Of a stretch of 14,760 bases of DNA, positions 13,129-14,760 are shown in pieces (position 1 is the first letter of the stretch; every line of letters begins with the position of its first letter). Position numbers and translations under genes: made by a program. The notes below the pieces were generated by a model. The model was given only the letters and a program-made list of their open reading frames with translations. It did no database searches and was not told the DNA's origin. Source of the stretch: UBA3071 sp965369635 (GTDB lineage: Bacteria; Chloroflexota; Anaerolineae; UBA3071); contig CBDURC010000057.1 in the NCBI GenBank assembly GCA_965369635.1, forward strand, positions 1-14,760, in the 5' to 3' direction.

Positions 13129-13764
13129 TTGGCTCGATACACAGGGGCTGTCTGCAGACTTTGCCGACGCCAAGGTGAGAAGCTCTTCCTCAAGGGGGAG
13201 CGCTGTATGACGAACAAGTGTGCCTTTGAGCGTCGGTCTTATCCGCCGGGAATGCATGGGCCACAGGCGCGATGGCAACGTAGGGCGTCGGACTACTCCG
13301 TGCAATTCAAGGAGAAACAGAAGGTGCGTCGTATCTATGGCGTGATGGAGCGACAGTTCCGTCGCTATTTCAAGCAGGCTCAGAGGAGTCCCGGGATGAC
13401 CGGGGCCAACCTCATAATCGTCTTGGAGCGACGCTTGGACAATGTTGTCTATCGCTTGGGCTTCGCTGATTCGCGAGCCCAGGCCAGACAACTGGTCTGC
13501 CACGGCCATTTTGATGTGAAGGGGCGCAAGACTGACATTCCGTCTTTCTTGTGCAAGCCTGGTGACGAGATCCGTGTGCGTTCCCGCAGCCTCGGCAACG
13601 TGTACTTCAAGGATAGGGCGCGGATTCTGGGCCAGCGTCCGGTGCCCGGATGGCTCAATCTGAACCCGGAGCAGATGTCAGGGAAGGTGTTGAGCATTCC
13701 CACACGCGATGAGATCGACACGCGGCTGAAGGATCAGCTAGTTGTCGGGTACTACAGCCGCTAG
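13129..13764 (+). CDS. rpsD: 30S ribosomal protein S4, zinc-binding form
   Basis: S4 nucleates 30S assembly by binding the 5' domain of 16S rRNA, and in E. coli represses the alpha operon. The 211 residues begin ARYTGAVCRLCRRQGEKL, with four cysteines C9, C12, C26 and C31 in the zinc pattern known from thermophile S4. Family blocks include RRSYPPGMHGPQA, YSVQFKEKQKVRRIYGVMERQF and the S4 RNA-binding domain text LERRLDNVVYRLGFADSRAQARQLVCHGHF. The C terminus is LVVGYYSR, as expected. The start is TTG at 13129, fixed by AGGAGGA upstream and the family N terminus. Its stop codon lies inside a perfect inverted repeat. Confidence 0.98.
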   Translation: MARYTGAVCRLCRRQGEKLFLKGERCMTNKCAFERRSYPPGMHGPQARWQRRASDYSVQFKEKQKVRRIYGVMERQFRRYFKQAQRSPGMTGANLIIVLERRLDNVVYRLGFADSRAQARQLVCHGHFDVKGRKTDIPSFLCKPGDEIRVRSRSLGNVYFKDRARILGQRPVPGWLNLNPEQMSGKVLSIPTRDEIDTRLKDQLVVGYYSR

Positions 13765-13773
13765 TTGTAGTAC
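13749..13773 (+). promoter_or_regulatory. Perfect inverted repeat over the rpsD stop codon
   Basis: GTACTACA (13749-13756) is the exact reverse complement of TGTAGTAC (13766-13773), leaving a nine-base loop that contains the rpsD TAG stop (13762-13764). The stem is A/T-G/C mixed and no T-tract follows, so it is not a typical terminator. A stem-loop at a stop codon could affect ribosome release, mRNA processing or the relative expression of rpoA; this is inference. Confidence 0.45.
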
Positions 13774-13810
13774 GAGTTCTTGTCAGGAGAGCATGGACTG
13801 TTGTGGGAAA

Positions 13811-13844
13811 GGGCTGAGGCGGTTGTGTTTGAGCCTGTAAGCCC
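13811..13844 (+). promoter_or_regulatory. Stem-loop just upstream of the rpoA ribosome binding site
   Basis: GGGCT (13811-13815) pairs with AGCCC (13840-13844), and inside it AGGC (13817-13820) pairs with GCCT (13833-13836), leaving a short internal loop and a 12-base terminal loop. It ends ten bases before GAGGAGG (13854-13860), the rpoA ribosome binding site. With the inverted repeat at the rpsD stop it makes the 102-base rpsD-rpoA spacer highly structured. Confidence 0.35.
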
Positions 13845-13866
13845 TCCACGGTCGAGGAGGCGAGCT

Positions 13867-14760
13867 TTGTTGAGTTTCGTATTGCCGAAGGTCGAACGCG
13901 AAGCCAGCTCTCAGAACTACTGCCGGTTTGTCATCGGGCCGCTGGAAAGCGGCTATGGCATAACCCTGGGCAATGCCCTGCGGCGCATACTGCTGGCTTC
14001 TCTGCCTGGAGCGGCAGTGACTTCAATTCGGATCAGCGATGTCAGCCATGAGTTCTCTGTCATCCCGCATGTAAGGGAAGACACCACTTGGCTGATCCTC
14101 AACATCAAGCAGTTGCGATTCAGGTTTGATGAGGACATACCGGAAGCGGTGACGGCGCGGATCGAGGTGCGTGGAGAAGGCCCCGTTTCAGGAGCAGACA
14201 TTGTCTGTCCTCCTGGCGTGGAAGTGGTCAATCCCGAGTTGCTGTTGCTCACAGCGGATTCCAGCGAAGCTGAGCTGGACATTGAGATGACCGTGGACCG
14301 GGGCCGAGGCTATCTCTCGACGGAAGACCGTGAAGGTGATCGCATGGGCCTGGGGGAGATTCCGGTGGATGCCATCTTCAGCCCTGTCCGCCGCGTCCGC
14401 TACAACGTGGAGCGGGCGCGCGTCGGCCACGAAAGTGGCTACGACAAGCTGTTGCTGGATGTCTGGACCGACGGGACCATCACGCCAGACGATGCACTTC
14501 GCCAGAGCGCCCAGTTGCTCGTGCAGCATCTTGTGCTCATCAGTGGCGTGGAAGTGGTTCTGCCCGAAGAGGCGGCAGTGGAGGAAGAAGGTATCCCCAG
14601 CGTGCTCTACGAGCAGGAGATTGAGGTACTGGGGTTGAATGTGCGCGTCTACAACTGTCTGCGCAGGGCGGGCATCACCACTGTGGGCGAAGTTCTGGAG
14701 AGCCTGTCCAAGGGCGAAGACGAGCTACTGAGCATCCGCAATTTCGGTTCCAAATCGTTG
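13867..14760 (+). CDS. rpoA: DNA-directed RNA polymerase subunit alpha (partial, runs off the right edge)
   Basis: The alpha subunit dimerises to start RNA polymerase assembly, and its C-terminal domain contacts UP elements and activators. The open frame gives 298 residues up to the last base, with no stop. The N-terminal domain shows FVIGPLESGYGITLGNALRRILL (21-43), PGAAVTSIRISDVSHEFSVI, and EIPVDAIFSPVRRVRYNVE (164-182). A short acidic linker (EEAAVEEEG) precedes the C-terminal domain, which starts LGLNVRVYNCLRRAGI and is cut at RNFGSKSL; R260, N263 and K296 correspond to UP-element-binding positions. Two adjacent TTG starts (13867, 13870) follow GAGGAGG; 13867 gives the usual ML opening. 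Confidence 0.97.
   Translation, partial: MLSFVLPKVEREASSQNYCRFVIGPLESGYGITLGNALRRILLASLPGAAVTSIRISDVSHEFSVIPHVREDTTWLILNIKQLRFRFDEDIPEAVTARIEVRGEGPVSGADIVCPPGVEVVNPELLLLTADSSEAELDIEMTVDRGRGYLSTEDREGDRMGLGEIPVDAIFSPVRRVRYNVERARVGHESGYDKLLLDVWTDGTITPDDALRQSAQLLVQHLVLISGVEVVLPEEAAVEEEGIPSVLYEQEIEVLGLNVRVYNCLRRAGITTVGEVLESLSKGEDELLSIRNFGSKSL

Overview
This window is one continuous run of 29 genes, all on the + strand. It is the classic bacterial str-S10-spc-alpha ribosomal protein super-cluster, starting in the last codons of tuf (EF-Tu) and ending inside rpoA (RNA polymerase alpha). The order is tuf(3' end)-rpsJ-rplC-rplD-rplW-rplB-rpsS-rplV-rpsC-rplP-rpmC-rpsQ-rplN-rplX-rplE-rpsZ(S14)-rpsH-rplF-rplR-rpsE-rpmD-rplO-secY-map-rpmJ-rpsM-rpsK-rpsD-rpoA(5' part). 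Nothing convincing is coded on the minus strand. No gap exceeds about 135 bases. I saw no mobile element, CRISPR array, complete tRNA or rRNA.

Organism: the DNA is G+C rich with strong GGAGG-type ribosome binding sites. It uses several GTG starts (rplP, rpsZ, rplF, secY, map) and TTG starts (rpsC, rpsD, rpoA). S14 is the short zinc type, and S4, L36 and L24 also keep zinc-type cysteine sets. The protein sequences look like a high-GC member of Chloroflexota (Anaerolineae-like), but that is an impression from sequence style and not a search result. It is certainly a bacterium.

Layout: 1-67 is the tuf end. Bases 125-4899 hold the S10 block (S10, L3, L4, L23, L2, S19, L22, S3, L16), and L29 and S17 follow to 5400. 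Bases 5428-11119 hold the spc block (L14, L24, L5, S14, S8, L6, L18, S5, L30, L15, SecY). Bases 11168-14760 hold map and the alpha block (L36, S13, S11, S4, RpoA). adk and infA, which often lie around map in this cluster, are absent between secY and rpsM.

Most junctions are short (2-60 bases), and rpsE/rpmD and rpmD/rplO overlap, as expected for co-transcribed, translationally coupled genes. A few junctions are longer (about 90-135 bases: rpsJ-rplC, rplF-rplR, rplO-secY, map-rpmJ, rpsK-rpsD, rpsD-rpoA). Most of these hold inverted or direct repeats that could be regulatory RNA structures. I found no convincing promoter and no intrinsic terminator with a T-tract.

There is no obvious new biological system here; this is a core translation and secretion locus. 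The points most worth a second look are a pair of hairpins resembling the 3' half of a tRNA between rplO and secY, the structured spacers, the perfect inverted repeat over the rpsD stop codon, and the missing adk/infA.
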